NCBI GenBank assembly: GCA_002340355.1
Contig: DDLX01000040.1
Span: 209,959 to 273,958 of the forward strand
DNA length: 64,000 bases
From: Cytophagales bacterium UBA2561
Lineage (GTDB): Bacteria > Bacteroidota > Bacteroidia > Cytophagales > Thermoflexibacteraceae
Reading direction: 5' to 3'
Shown here: piece by piece, positions 8,845 to 17,112 of the stretch
How positions within the stretch are numbered: the stretch's first letter is position 1
Layout: the number at the start of each line of letters is the position of its first letter
The notes under the pieces: model-generated
Seen by the model: only the letters and a program-made list of their open reading frames with translations
What the model was told of the DNA's origin: nothing
The model's database searches: none
Position numbers and translations under genes: made by a program

Positions 8845-9441
8845 TTAAAATTGAATATTTTGAATCGAAAAAATAGGAGCATTAAATTCTAACATCGCAT
8901 TAATTATTCGGGCAAATTTGAATTTTAGTAAATCAGATACAGTAATTTTTGCTTCAAAAATCTGTTGCGTTGTTAATAAGAAGGCTCGTTGTGTTCCTTC
9001 TAAAAGTGGGGTTTTAGGAGTTAACCATTTTTTACCATCCCAAAAAACAATATTAGCATAAGACGTATCTCGAATTTGATGATTCTGACAAATTAAAATA
9101 TCATCACAATCGCCTTTTTGAGTTGTTAAATTTTGTAATTCTGAGCGATTTTCATACTTTAGGGAATAGTCCAAATTATCTGAAAAAACAAGTTTTAAGG
9201 ATTGTATTCTTAAAGGAGTATATGGTATAAATTCAATTTTTTGAATTTCGGTATCGTAAACTATTCGGCATTTATAAACTTGATTGGTCAGGTTTTCGGG
9301 TAAATTTTGTAGCATTTCAACAAGATTTATTTCCGAAGACTTCCCAAAAAGCTGAATCTGACTTTTGTTCATTCGTTGTTGATGAAAAATCAAATTTTTA
9401 GGGTTTCGATTTTCAATTTTTAGGGTTTCGAGTAGAAGCAT
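8845..9441 (-). CDS. class IV aminotransferase-like protein (aminodeoxychorismate lyase type)
   Basis: A 198-residue PLP fold-type IV protein, shorter than BCAT/DAAT enzymes but the usual size of the compact PabC-like proteins of Bacteroidota. It starts LLLETLKIENRNPKNLIFHQ. The candidate Schiff-base Lys is in YSLKYENRSEL near residue 93. The late block DTSYANIVFWDGKKWLTPKT near 126-145 matches the family pattern ExSxxNIFxxxxxxxxTP, with Asp in place of Glu. LLEGTQRAFLL follows, as in lyases of this class. The likely role is formation of p-aminobenzoate for folate. It is directly followed in the operon direction by nothing in this window. The TonB-domain gene ends one base upstream of its start, suggesting co-transcription. 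Confidence 0.75.
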   Translation of the reverse strand: MLLLETLKIENRNPKNLIFHQQRMNKSQIQLFGKSSEINLVEMLQNLPENLTNQVYKCRIVYDTEIQKIEFIPYTPLRIQSLKLVFSDNLDYSLKYENRSELQNLTTQKGDCDDILICQNHQIRDTSYANIVFWDGKKWLTPKTPLLEGTQRAFLLTTQQIFEAKITVSDLLKFKFARIINAMLEFNAPIFSIQNIQF

Positions 9442-9882
9442 TTAATTAAGATGAATATGCATTGGGATAATATACTGAAATCGAACAGGTTTACCATCAA
9501 TTATAGCAGGATGCCATTGGATAGTTTTAAAAGTTTCTTTTTTAAAATAAATAGGGTTTCTTTCTGGATAAATGAACTTGTAATTTGAGACAGAGCCATC
9601 TTTTTCTATTATAAATTGGATAATAATTTTGGAAATAAGACGATGTGTCGAGGGTTTATACCTTACATCTTTTGCCAAAATTTTGAAAAATTTATGATAT
9701 TTAATAGTAGGTTTTGCTATACTATCGACTTGTCCATAATTGTAAATGGCTGTATCTATCTCATTATGGGTTGAATTTTGGGCAAAAAGAGAATTACTTA
9801 ATAAAAATATCCATATATAAAAGTTATCTTTATTTAAAAGTGTAAATACTGATTTTAAAAAATTCACTACTTTTTTAGCCAA
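9442..9882 (-). CDS. TonB C-terminal domain protein
   Basis: A 146-residue envelope protein. An N-terminal hydrophobic segment (about residues 18-34, IWIFLLSNSLFAQ) acts as a signal peptide or anchor. The C-terminal 75 residues match the TonB C-terminal fold: VQ-like RLISKIIIQFIIEKDGSVSN, then an aromatic/proline strand and PVRFQYIIPMHIHL at the end. Classical TonB couples proton-motive force to outer-membrane receptors, but short proteins of this type lacking a long proline linker may have other periplasmic roles. It sits between the DUF5683 gene and the aminotransferase-IV gene with almost no spacing. Confidence 0.78.
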   Translation of the reverse strand: MAKKVVNFLKSVFTLLNKDNFYIWIFLLSNSLFAQNSTHNEIDTAIYNYGQVDSIAKPTIKYHKFFKILAKDVRYKPSTHRLISKIIIQFIIEKDGSVSNYKFIYPERNPIYFKKETFKTIQWHPAIIDGKPVRFQYIIPMHIHLN

Positions 9883-9896
9883 AATTAAACTGTAAA

Positions 9897-10544
9897 TTAA
9901 TGAGGCTGAATAGCAATTCGTAGGGCAATTCCTGCGGTGGGTTGTCCGTTAATAGTCTCAAAATGAGGCTTTACCTTAAGTGCTAAATCATCTGTAATAC
10001 TAAACTCATTAAGATGTGCCATCGTAGCCGCTTCCGCAATATTAAGTACATAAACTCCCATCAATAACAAGACATAATAATCTCGATTTCGGCGATAACG
10101 GTCTCGATTACGTTTTAAACTTGCCGCATTATATCCGTTAAACTTAGGATCAGGATCGGTAATTGGATTATTATCCAATCGATATAAGTGAGCATCCCGC
10201 AACTCCACATAATTCTGATGATCATTACTAATTGTATATCCCAAAAAACCACCAATTCCATAAATTACTGCTAAACGCAGATACCACAATTTTTTAGTAT
10301 AAATCTGCCCTAAACCAGGAACCGCTGCCGAAAGCAAAGCCGCACGAGCAGGACGACTAATTCCTGTACTGTCCTTAAATAAAAATTTGGAACGTACTTT
10401 TAATTTTTGGAGAGAAGGCTGCATTTGAGTTGAATCAAGTTCAGCTAAATTTTTACGAATATCTAGACTATCTTCCTGAGCATGAAGAAATTGAAATGAA
10501 ATGAAAAACAGAAGAGCAAACAACTGATATGCTAACTTATTCAA
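9897..10544 (-). CDS. DUF5683-family membrane protein
   Basis: A 215-residue protein with a signal peptide (LFALLFFISFQFLHA) and the family hallmark SRPARAALLSAAVPGLGQIY followed by a membrane segment (LAVIYGIGGFLGYT). A charged RNRDRYRRNRDYY stretch and a second membrane segment (LLLMGVYVLNIAEAATMAHL) follow. In many Bacteroidota this gene lies beside parA/parB and dapB; those genes are not in this window. Function unknown. A -7 promoter element lies 57 bases upstream of the start. The TonB-domain gene follows after 14 bp. Confidence 0.82.
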   Translation of the reverse strand: MNKLAYQLFALLFFISFQFLHAQEDSLDIRKNLAELDSTQMQPSLQKLKVRSKFLFKDSTGISRPARAALLSAAVPGLGQIYTKKLWYLRLAVIYGIGGFLGYTISNDHQNYVELRDAHLYRLDNNPITDPDPKFNGYNAASLKRNRDRYRRNRDYYVLLLMGVYVLNIAEAATMAHLNEFSITDDLALKVKPHFETINGQPTAGIALRIAIQPH

Positions 10545-10600
10545 GGCTTAGGGATTTTTTTGAGTAACTTTCAATGTCATTTTTTGGGAAACTAAGGAGA

Positions 10601-10608
10601 CAAATATA
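10601..10608 (-). promoter_or_regulatory. -7 promoter element upstream of the DUF5683 gene
   Basis: Read on the - strand the sequence is TATATTTG, a full match to the Bacteroidota -7 consensus TAnnTTTG. It lies 57 bases before the DUF5683 start. No clear -33 TTTG was found at the usual 19-20 bp spacing. Confidence 0.45.
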
Positions 10609-10679
10609 CGACTTAAAATCAGGATTTGAGATCTTCAAAAATGAGCTTTAGAAAATTTAACGTCTCACTCAAAAATCCT

Positions 10680-10955
10680 CTAAACAGGCAAACGCAAATC
10701 TTTTAATAACGAAAAATCATCCACGCCTTTGGCATGTCCGTGCCAGTCAGTGGGCAAATGAGGAAGCTTTGGTTGTCCACCATCCCCACCATTTCCATCA
10801 TCTTCGTCATCATCATCCCTACGAGGTGGATTGCGAGGGGAATAATAAGGAGCGATTAACACCGATAGGCAAATAATCGTAAGCATTAACATCGGCAATA
10901 AAAGAAATCCCCACAACAACAAATGCGTAGTAATTTCTTGGATAGAAAGCGTCAT
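10680..10955 (-). CDS. small membrane protein with acidic/glycine tail
   Basis: A 91-residue protein of unknown family. One strong membrane segment is at residues 10-34 (LLLWGFLLLPMLMLTIICLS). It is followed by a basic PRNPPRRDDDDEDDGNGGDG low-complexity stretch and a C-terminal PKLPHLPTDWHGHAKGVDDF segment. The low-complexity stretch and membrane anchor suggest a real, lineage-specific small protein. It is separated from the DUF5683 gene by 135 bp. No function can be given. Confidence 0.6.
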   Translation of the reverse strand: MTLSIQEITTHLLLWGFLLLPMLMLTIICLSVLIAPYYSPRNPPRRDDDDEDDGNGGDGGQPKLPHLPTDWHGHAKGVDDFSLLKDLRLPV

Positions 10956-11090
10956 TTTCTTGACATTTCAGGTTTTGTTGCTTTCTCATAGCAACCTCAT
11001 ACTCAAACAGATTGTTTACTGATCCATCTAAATATCTTAGAGGCTATTAAAAAAAAATCTGGAAGCGACTCTAAATTGGTTCTTATCATT

Positions 11091-11605
11091 TTAAGTTTTC
11101 AAAAAGCCATATTCATACACCTTCGCCTCAATTTTTTTAGCTAAAATTTTGAGCTTATTTCTCAGATTATCAATAAGTTTCATATATTTTTTATCCTTAC
11201 TTTTGGAGTTCATACGACCCTTGGCATTTCGACCTTGAAAGCACGCCCGAATATCATAAAGTGAAGCATTCACATTTATATCTTCTTGTTGATGATAGTA
11301 AATCCAAAGTATTTTTCCTGCTTCGAAAACGGCTTTGGCTTCCTCAGAAAATGCCAAAGGTGTCGTCCTTAACTTGTGAATTAGTGAGCCATTACTTTTC
11401 AATTTTCCAGCAATGAATTTACTCATAAAATTGCTTTCAAATTTATCTTTGGCATCAATTTCCGACTCGGAGAAAGGAATCCAGTGATTTGTTCCGTCTT
11501 CTGCTGAAATTCGATTTTGTCCGTGAAATAAAGTGAATGCCAAACAATCATTTTGGAAACTGGTATCTTTTTCCCATTTTTTGTTAGGGGTTAAAAATTG
11601 GTCTC
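11091..11605 (-). repeat. direct repeat shared by tandem methylase genes (3' block, copy B)
   Basis: The 3' coding block, from about FLTPNKKWEKDT to the stop codon, is by eye nearly identical in DNA to 12640-13155 in the same orientation (offset 1549 bp at TTGTTAGG, 11581 against 13130). Together with the second block (about 12248-12600 against 13809-14161, offset 1561 bp) it frames the divergent centre and offers long homology for recombination. Confidence 0.8.
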
Positions 11606-12635
11606 GGTCATTTAACCACGTTTGTGAAATTGCTTGCCGAACTGAAAAATAAATACAGCCTTCAAATATATTTTCTGGAGTAAAGGCATAATAATTGACG
11701 TGTCTTGTGCCTACTAAAGTAGTGATATTTAGAAATTTATTATTTTGAAAGTCAGGAGCTGGATTCTCCATAAAAGCAATTGCTTTACCATTTTTAGTAT
11801 CAAAACTTTTTATCCATCGGTTGATGCTTTGGGGTAATTTTCCATAGAATTTCTTTTGTCCTATTTTTTTACCGTCAGGTTCAATAATTGCACAACGGAT
11901 ACTTTTCATTTGTTCTTTTTGGCTCAAATCCCACACCGTAAATCCAATTGGAAAATTACCTTTGACATTATCAAAAGTATTCGCTCGAACAATAAATCCA
12001 TTCAAATATTTGGCTTGAAAAAAATTCCGAAACTTAGAAAAATTTGTGCCTTGTACGAATTTCAATTTTGAAAATTGTGCCAGTTTTGCATCTGGAATTT
12101 TATCATAAATTTTAGTCATAAATAAGGCAAAAACTTCATTCGAAGCCGAACCGATTTTGTCTTTATAAAGTTGGTTCATCTTATGTTTAGTCGAGACACC
12201 AGTTTTATTTTCACCTGTCCCCGCAATGGTTCGGGCGGTAGTTGCTTCGGCATACGGCGGATTGATATAAATGACCAATTTCTTACGTTTTTCAGCGTCA
12301 TTAATGATTTTCTGCAAACCTTCGGGTAGTTTGGAAAAATCATCATTCAAAAAATCAAACTGAAATACATGACTTTCTAATAAATTTGCCTCATTTTGAA
12401 TACGGTCTTTTATTACATCCACATCCTGACGGTCTAAGGTCGAAGCCCAAATATTGTATTTATTGGTTAAACCTGCCAATAAATTTCCTGTTCCTGCGGC
12501 ACAATCCCAGATGTAATATTCATCTTGCCAATCTTCCCCTAAGACATCTGCCAAATATTTTTGGGATAATTCGACCCAAATTTGAGGAGTATAAAATGCA
12601 CCTTTTTCTTCTCTTAAAATTCGTGAGGATACCAT
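11091..12635 (-). CDS. partial second copy: N6-adenine DNA methylase with its own specificity region, no nuclease domain
   Basis: A 514-residue Eco57I/type IIG-like methylase. AdoMet motif I is WDCAAGTGNLL (residues about 43-53) and catalytic motif IV is NPPY near 124. The last ~180 residues (from FLTPNKKWEKDT) and the first ~130 residues are nearly identical to the upstream gene at 12640-15051. The central ~230 residues, where target recognition is expected, differ greatly. It lacks the ~300-residue N-terminal nuclease and linker region. Its ATG falls 4 bp after the upstream stop codon, at a point homologous to internal residues of the longer protein (KGAFYTPQIWVEL against KGSFFTPQIWVEL). 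It could be a second-specificity methylase or a stored specificity cassette for recombination. Coupled translation with the upstream gene is likely. Confidence 0.85.
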   Translation of the reverse strand: MVSSRILREEKGAFYTPQIWVELSQKYLADVLGEDWQDEYYIWDCAAGTGNLLAGLTNKYNIWASTLDRQDVDVIKDRIQNEANLLESHVFQFDFLNDDFSKLPEGLQKIINDAEKRKKLVIYINPPYAEATTARTIAGTGENKTGVSTKHKMNQLYKDKIGSASNEVFALFMTKIYDKIPDAKLAQFSKLKFVQGTNFSKFRNFFQAKYLNGFIVRANTFDNVKGNFPIGFTVWDLSQKEQMKSIRCAIIEPDGKKIGQKKFYGKLPQSINRWIKSFDTKNGKAIAFMENPAPDFQNNKFLNITTLVGTRHVNYYAFTPENIFEGCIYFSVRQAISQTWLNDRDQFLTPNKKWEKDTSFQNDCLAFTLFHGQNRISAEDGTNHWIPFSESEIDAKDKFESNFMSKFIAGKLKSNGSLIHKLRTTPLAFSEEAKAVFEAGKILWIYYHQQEDINVNASLYDIRACFQGRNAKGRMNSKSKDKKYMKLIDNLRNKLKILAKKIEAKVYEYGFLKT

Positions 12636-12639
12636 AATT

Positions 12640-15051
12640 TTAGGATTTCAGAAAGCCATATTCATACACTTTTGCTTCAATTTTTTTAGCTAAAATTTTA
12701 AGTTTATCCCTTAGATTACCAATAAGTTCTGTATATTTTTTGTCATTACTTTTAGAATTCATTCTTCCTTTGGCATTTCGACCTTGAAAATGCGCCCGAA
12801 TATCATAAAGTGACGCATTTACATTGATATTTTTTTGTTGATGATAATAAATCCAAAGCATTTTTCCAGCTTCAAAAACGGCTTTTGCTTCCCTTGAAAA
12901 TTCTAACGGTGTTGTTCTTAACTTGTGAATTAGTGAGCCGTTAGTTTTCAATTTTCCAGCAATGAATTTACTCATAAAATTGCTTTCAAATTTATCTTTT
13001 GCATCCACTTCCGATTCAGTGAAAGGAATCCAGTGATTTGTTCCGTCTTCTGCTGAAATTCGATTTTGTCCGTGAAATAAAGTGAGTGCCAAACAATCAT
13101 TTTGGAAACAGGTATCTTTTTCCCATTTTTTGTTAGGAGTCAAGAATTGGTCTCGATTATTAAGCCAAGTAAGTTTGATACAATGTCTAATCGCCAAATA
13201 AATTGACATTTGCATTATATTTTGTATAGTGATATTTGCCACCATACCTTTATTCTTATAACTTTTTGCAGGATTACTGGTAATAAAAGTGTTATTGTTA
13301 CTCTGCATACTTGGACCCACAATTATCATATATCCAAATAATTGATTATCAGAAGAATAAAAAGTTGTACGCCAGTTAGCAATAGATTTTGAACGAATAG
13401 TGTAAAAAGTTTTAGTACCTTCTCTCCAATAATGATTAACTTTTTTATTGTTATCATATACATCAACTTTCACTTTAGTCAGTTGCATATTTTCAGATAA
13501 GTCTCGAATCATAAATGCAATGGGAAATTTTCCTCTTACATTATCAAAAGTATCTGACCTACAAATAAATCCAGCTTTGTATGCTCCATTAAAAAAACGA
13601 TTGAATTTATTAAATTTTTCAGATGTAATGTATTTAGGTGTGGTAAATGATGCTATTATTGCTTGAGGTAATTCTTTGGATATCCGTGTAAAAAACTGGG
13701 CAAAAAGTTCGTTAAGAGCTTCAGCACCAACTATACCCTTAAAAGAATTGAAAATCTTAGTTTCGGTAGCTACTTGTGGGACACTATATTTTCCGTATGA
13801 GGAAGCTTCGGCATACGGCGGATTGATATAAATAACTAATTTTCTGCGTTTTTCAGTGTCATTAATGATTTTCTGCAAACCTTCGGGCAGTTTGGAGAAA
13901 TCATCATTCAAGAAATCAAATTGAAAAACATGACTTTCTAATAAATTTGCCCCATTTTGAATACGGTCTTTCATCACATCCACATCCTGACGGTCTAAAG
14001 TCGAAGCCCAAATATTGTATTTATTGGTCAAACCTGCCAACAAATTTCCTGTTCCTGCGGCACAATCCCAGATGTAATATTCATCTTGCCAATCTTCTCC
14101 TAAGACATCTGCCAAATATTTTTGGGATAATTCGACCCAAATTTGAGGAGTAAAAAAACTTCCTTTTCGCTCCCGAACATCTTGAGGCACAAGTAAATCA
14201 CGGCGTTCTACGATGTAATCCCAATATTCTTCTTTTGGAGGACGCTCGTATTTATTCCAAAATGTGGAATGCGCCTTTTGTTTATCAATAAAAGAGGCTC
14301 TTTTGGGACTAAACAAGCCCATTTCATCAATTTTTCTATCTAATTCATAGGATTCTTTCTTTAATAAAACATATAATTTATCCCTCAAGGTGTGGTTTTC
14401 CTTTGAAAGTAAATCAGCTAAATAAAAATCAGCATCAATAATTCCATTTTTCTGGGCAATCTTCCAATCAATCGCAATTGTAGGTTTGACTGCCAAAACC
14501 CATTTGGTATAAATGGTCAAGAAATTATTTTTATCAATCTGAATTTTAGAAAGTTGAGCTTTATTTTCTACAAAATTTTGTTCAATAAACTCCTGAATTT
14601 CAGCCTTATCTTTTCCAAAATAAAATTGCAGGGAATCACTTTCAATCGTCTTTTTAACTGTTTCGAAAACTTGTCGAAATTCTTTAGTTTCGTGGTTGGA
14701 AGGTGTAACATTCCAATTAAAATCATTCTGATAAAATATGTCCTGAATAGCGTTATAAGGAATGAAAGCTATTTTCTCAGCATCAAAAGCACCCAAAAAA
14801 GGTGGGGGTAAATGTTGGTCAAAAGTACGAGCTTTGCCGATGGTCAAAATCAGTTGAACAATAGATTTGAAAATATCGGACTTTCCTTTTTTGGCTTCTG
14901 CCCAGAGCAAAGATTGGAAGGCAAATAAGGAATTAGGAAATGTGACACAAAAATCAATATTGCCGATAATTTTAGTGCAATCAAATGCTGAAAAATAATC
15001 CTGTGCAACTTTGTTCTTGAGTTCTTCTTCTCGGATATGGGAATAGGACAT
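12640..15051 (-). CDS. type IIG-like restriction-modification fusion protein
   Basis: An 803-residue single-chain endonuclease-methylase of the Eco57I type. The N-terminal domain has a PD-(D/E)xK pattern: Asp33 in GNIDFCV and E52-x-K54 in LLWAEAKKGK. A helical linker runs to about residue 300. The methylase core follows with AdoMet motif WDCAAGTGNLL near 327 and catalytic NPPY at about 409. Next come a specificity region and a C-terminal block ending KVYEYGFLKS. Such enzymes methylate adenine in, and cut near, the same target. The start MSYSHIREEEL at 15051 is preferred over an in-frame start at 15081, because a consensus -7 promoter element overlaps that upstream position. The partial second copy follows after 4 bp. 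Likely role: defence against foreign DNA. The specificity is unknown. Confidence 0.87.
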   Translation of the reverse strand: MSYSHIREEELKNKVAQDYFSAFDCTKIIGNIDFCVTFPNSLFAFQSLLWAEAKKGKSDIFKSIVQLILTIGKARTFDQHLPPPFLGAFDAEKIAFIPYNAIQDIFYQNDFNWNVTPSNHETKEFRQVFETVKKTIESDSLQFYFGKDKAEIQEFIEQNFVENKAQLSKIQIDKNNFLTIYTKWVLAVKPTIAIDWKIAQKNGIIDADFYLADLLSKENHTLRDKLYVLLKKESYELDRKIDEMGLFSPKRASFIDKQKAHSTFWNKYERPPKEEYWDYIVERRDLLVPQDVRERKGSFFTPQIWVELSQKYLADVLGEDWQDEYYIWDCAAGTGNLLAGLTNKYNIWASTLDRQDVDVMKDRIQNGANLLESHVFQFDFLNDDFSKLPEGLQKIINDTEKRRKLVIYINPPYAEASSYGKYSVPQVATETKIFNSFKGIVGAEALNELFAQFFTRISKELPQAIIASFTTPKYITSEKFNKFNRFFNGAYKAGFICRSDTFDNVRGKFPIAFMIRDLSENMQLTKVKVDVYDNNKKVNHYWREGTKTFYTIRSKSIANWRTTFYSSDNQLFGYMIIVGPSMQSNNNTFITSNPAKSYKNKGMVANITIQNIMQMSIYLAIRHCIKLTWLNNRDQFLTPNKKWEKDTCFQNDCLALTLFHGQNRISAEDGTNHWIPFTESEVDAKDKFESNFMSKFIAGKLKTNGSLIHKLRTTPLEFSREAKAVFEAGKMLWIYYHQQKNINVNASLYDIRAHFQGRNAKGRMNSKSNDKKYTELIGNLRDKLKILAKKIEAKVYEYGFLKS

Positions 15052-15078
15052 TTTATTTGACGGGCTTAATTTGAATAA

Positions 15079-15086
15079 CAAAGATA
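15079..15086 (-). promoter_or_regulatory. -7 promoter element for the restriction-modification gene
   Basis: On the - strand this reads TATCTTTG, matching TAnnTTTG. It lies 27 bases before the ATG at 15051, leaving a short leader. That supports the 15051 start for the fusion protein. No TTTG -33 element was seen at normal spacing. Confidence 0.5.
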
Positions 15087-15537
15087 CTGAAAGTATTTAC
15101 AGGGTTTCGAACTTGCTATTTTTTAAAACATAAGAGACTCTCCAAAAAATGTTGAAATTCTATTTTCTGCTGTTGATCGTTTCTTCATAAATAGTTTATC
15201 CTCAAGGTCTAAAGCTGATAATGAGCAAACCAACCAACAACAATTTTGAATCAAATAAGAAGAAATTATGATTAAATCAATATATTATGTTTTAAAAACC
15301 TAACATATTCAATACGCTAATTTTTTAATGTTAAAAAAAATTAAATTTAAAGATAAGTTTCTTCAACATTTTGTTGTCTTTTTTCGTAAAAAAAGTACAG
15401 CTAAATTACATCTCCTCACAACAATATTTTTTAGGGCAAACAACACAAAACTTTGTTAAAGAATTTGCTTGTTTTAACAACATCTTTTACATTGTCTATT
15501 AAATAACTCCAATTTACGTCCGCTAATCTAAACTACA
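15087..15537. other. gene-free AT-rich spacer
   Basis: About 450 bp between the divergent restriction-modification gene and the 184-residue coiled-coil gene. No open frame, tRNA, terminator or repeat core was recognised. It presumably holds the promoter of the rightward gene, but no convincing -33/-7 pair was found. Confidence 0.5.
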
Positions 15538-16092
15538 ATGCTTATGGATTCCTATACAGTATATGATGATCTAAATATTCGCTGGAATAACTATCAAACT
15601 GGGCATATCCATCATGCTAAGCCCTTGTATCACATTGAAGTAGCTCCCTATGAGATTGATGATTTATTAGGTAGCTCACAAAGCCCACACCTCTATAAAA
15701 TTACTGATGCCCAACGGAAGCCTTGCCAGATTCGGGTAGGTAATTTTTTTGTAGAAGGCTCAGAACTGCGTGAAGAATCAGATGGTTTGATGAGAATTCT
15801 TAAATATTACATCTCAGATGCTAATGGAGATAAAGAAGAACGTAAGTTTACCTTTATGGGCGCACATGATGGTGGATTAGTACACAAGCTTCCTGCGATT
15901 ATTAATGAATTACGCCAACTCGAAAAATACGGAAGTTGGAAACAAAAAACAGAGTTACAAATCCTTAGAAAAGAAAATCAAGAATTAAAAAAACAATTAC
16001 AAGAAACTCAAAATCAGCTTATTGAAGCTTCAAAAAAAATACATCAATTGCAAGAGGTTATAGAGAATCATCCACAAGTTGTAGCTGCTTAA
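15538..16092 (+). CDS. unknown protein with C-terminal coiled coil
   Basis: A 184-residue soluble protein of no recognised family. Residues 1-125 form a compact beta-rich domain with many aromatic and His residues (HIHHAKPLYHIEVAPYEI, then KFTFMGAHDGG). Residues about 140-178 form a long coiled coil (ELKKQLQETQNQLIEASKKI). No signal peptide or membrane segment. It is divergent from the restriction-modification genes across a 450-bp spacer and is followed by an 11-bp-stem terminator, so it is a single-gene unit. A second ATG (15544) is equally possible as the start. Whether it is functionally linked to the neighbouring defence genes is unknown. Confidence 0.7.
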   Translation: MLMDSYTVYDDLNIRWNNYQTGHIHHAKPLYHIEVAPYEIDDLLGSSQSPHLYKITDAQRKPCQIRVGNFFVEGSELREESDGLMRILKYYISDANGDKEERKFTFMGAHDGGLVHKLPAIINELRQLEKYGSWKQKTELQILRKENQELKKQLQETQNQLIEASKKIHQLQEVIENHPQVVAA

Positions 16093-16100
16093 TATTTTAA

Positions 16101-16145
16101 ATCAAAAAAGGTAAGAAACTTTGAAAATTTCCTGCCTTTTTTGAT
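16101..16145 (+). terminator. intrinsic terminator after the coiled-coil gene
   Basis: ATCAAAAAAGG (16101-16111) and CCTTTTTTGAT (16135-16145) form a perfect 11-bp stem whose right arm supplies the T run. The left arm begins nine bases after the stop codon. The symmetric A/T runs would allow termination in both directions. Confidence 0.75.
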
Positions 16146-16234
16146 ACTATTTAACTAAATGACTAATATCATAGTTTTGAAATCCATGTTTGATTTTCAA
16201 CTAATGAAATAGCCCTTATCGCCCAAAATTGGCG

Positions 16235-16276
16235 ATTTCCATAAGGTAGGATTTGCAAACTCTACCTTATGGAAAT
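16235..16276. repeat. palindromic intergenic repeat core, copy 3
   Basis: A perfect 15-bp stem (ATTTCCATAAGGTAG, 16235-16249, with its complement at 16262-16276) around a 12-base loop containing TTTGCAAA. The outer TTTCCATA/TATGGAAA and the inner TTTGCAAA match the centre of the MITE-like copies at 5.9 and 32.7 kb. The terminal inverted repeats of those copies were not found here. Confidence 0.55.
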
Positions 16277-16829
16277 TGCTCTAAAAACTTGATAATCATC
16301 TTTTTATTTAAAATATAAACAACCTCTAAAAAACTTTATATTTTTATTAAGTGATTTTTTAGACTCGAAAAATACCTATCAAAATTCCCAAAATATTGTT
16401 AAAAAGCTAGTTGAAAGTTATCCCAAAAACGAGTGGTTGAAGACAAATAAATAGCCCCACCTAGGACATTACTTACATACAAGGGAATTTTGCATCAAAA
16501 CCGCATTTAATGTTATTTCATCGGATTAGCGTAAAATTTGACTGTCCAAATGTGTTTTTCCGTACCTGAAAAATACTTTTCAAGTGGTAAGCCAACCACT
16601 ACAGGACTTAGAATTTGGATACTCAAATGCTCTTTAGACATTTACAACCAAAGTAATGTTCCTAAAAATGACAAAAAATCCTGTGAGATCCCAAAGACAC
16701 TTTTTTGTACATTTCTAAGAAAACTTTATCCGATAAGAAACAAGATGCAATAAGTTACACCTTAAAAAATATGATTTTGAATAGTGCATTTCATTGTTTT
16801 TCGACCCGAAAACAACGAACTTGAAAGGC
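16277..16829. other. gene-free region downstream of the orphan riboswitch
   Basis: About 550 bp with no convincing gene. On the - strand, directly after the riboswitch, an ATG at 16794 starts only a 10-codon frame (MKCTIQNHIF) ending at 16762. It follows a hairpin made from TTGTTTTCG and CGAAAAACAA (about 16795-16816). No further long - strand frame follows. The region looks like the scar of a lost, formerly cobalamin-regulated gene. Confidence 0.5.
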
Positions 16830-17019
16830 TTCGGCAGGTCTCCTGACTCATCCAGCTTCTATCGCCTTCCCATCCAAAACGCATCATACTGAGTATTTGG
16901 ACAGTGGCAGAGGATATGATAAAAACTTGTTTTATAAGGACTTACAGTTGCGGGGACAGTTTTGGATTCACACCAAATTCCCTTTTAAAACATCACCTCA
17001 GAAAGATTCTGTTACCGAA
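16830..17019 (-). promoter_or_regulatory. cobalamin (AdoCbl-class) riboswitch, orphan
   Basis: Reading the - strand, the element has a P1 pairing TTCGG...CCGAA (17019-17015 with 16834-16830). It then has GGTGATG, the conserved GGGAATTTGGTGTGAATCC, CTGTCCCCGCAACTGTAAG, and the B12 box AGTCAGGAGACCTGCC (16848-16833). These are the hallmark conserved blocks of the cobalamin riboswitch in the right order and spacing. Such elements normally sit in the 5' leader of cobalamin synthesis or uptake genes. Here no downstream - strand gene exists: the next is more than 1.7 kb away beyond an opposing gene. It is not positioned to control the YihY gene, which points away. Confidence 0.9.
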
Positions 17020-17112
17020 AATCTAGGCTAAAGGTAGTTGATTTTTTCAAATTATATCCGTATTCTTCAACTTTTTATTTTTATCTTACCTTAAAACTAA
17101 ATTTACATCCGA

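Noticed and set aside
16538..16753. A 71-codon + strand frame downstream of the orphan riboswitch
   Set aside because: Composition and absence of any domain or start signal suggest chance; it also runs opposite to the riboswitch.
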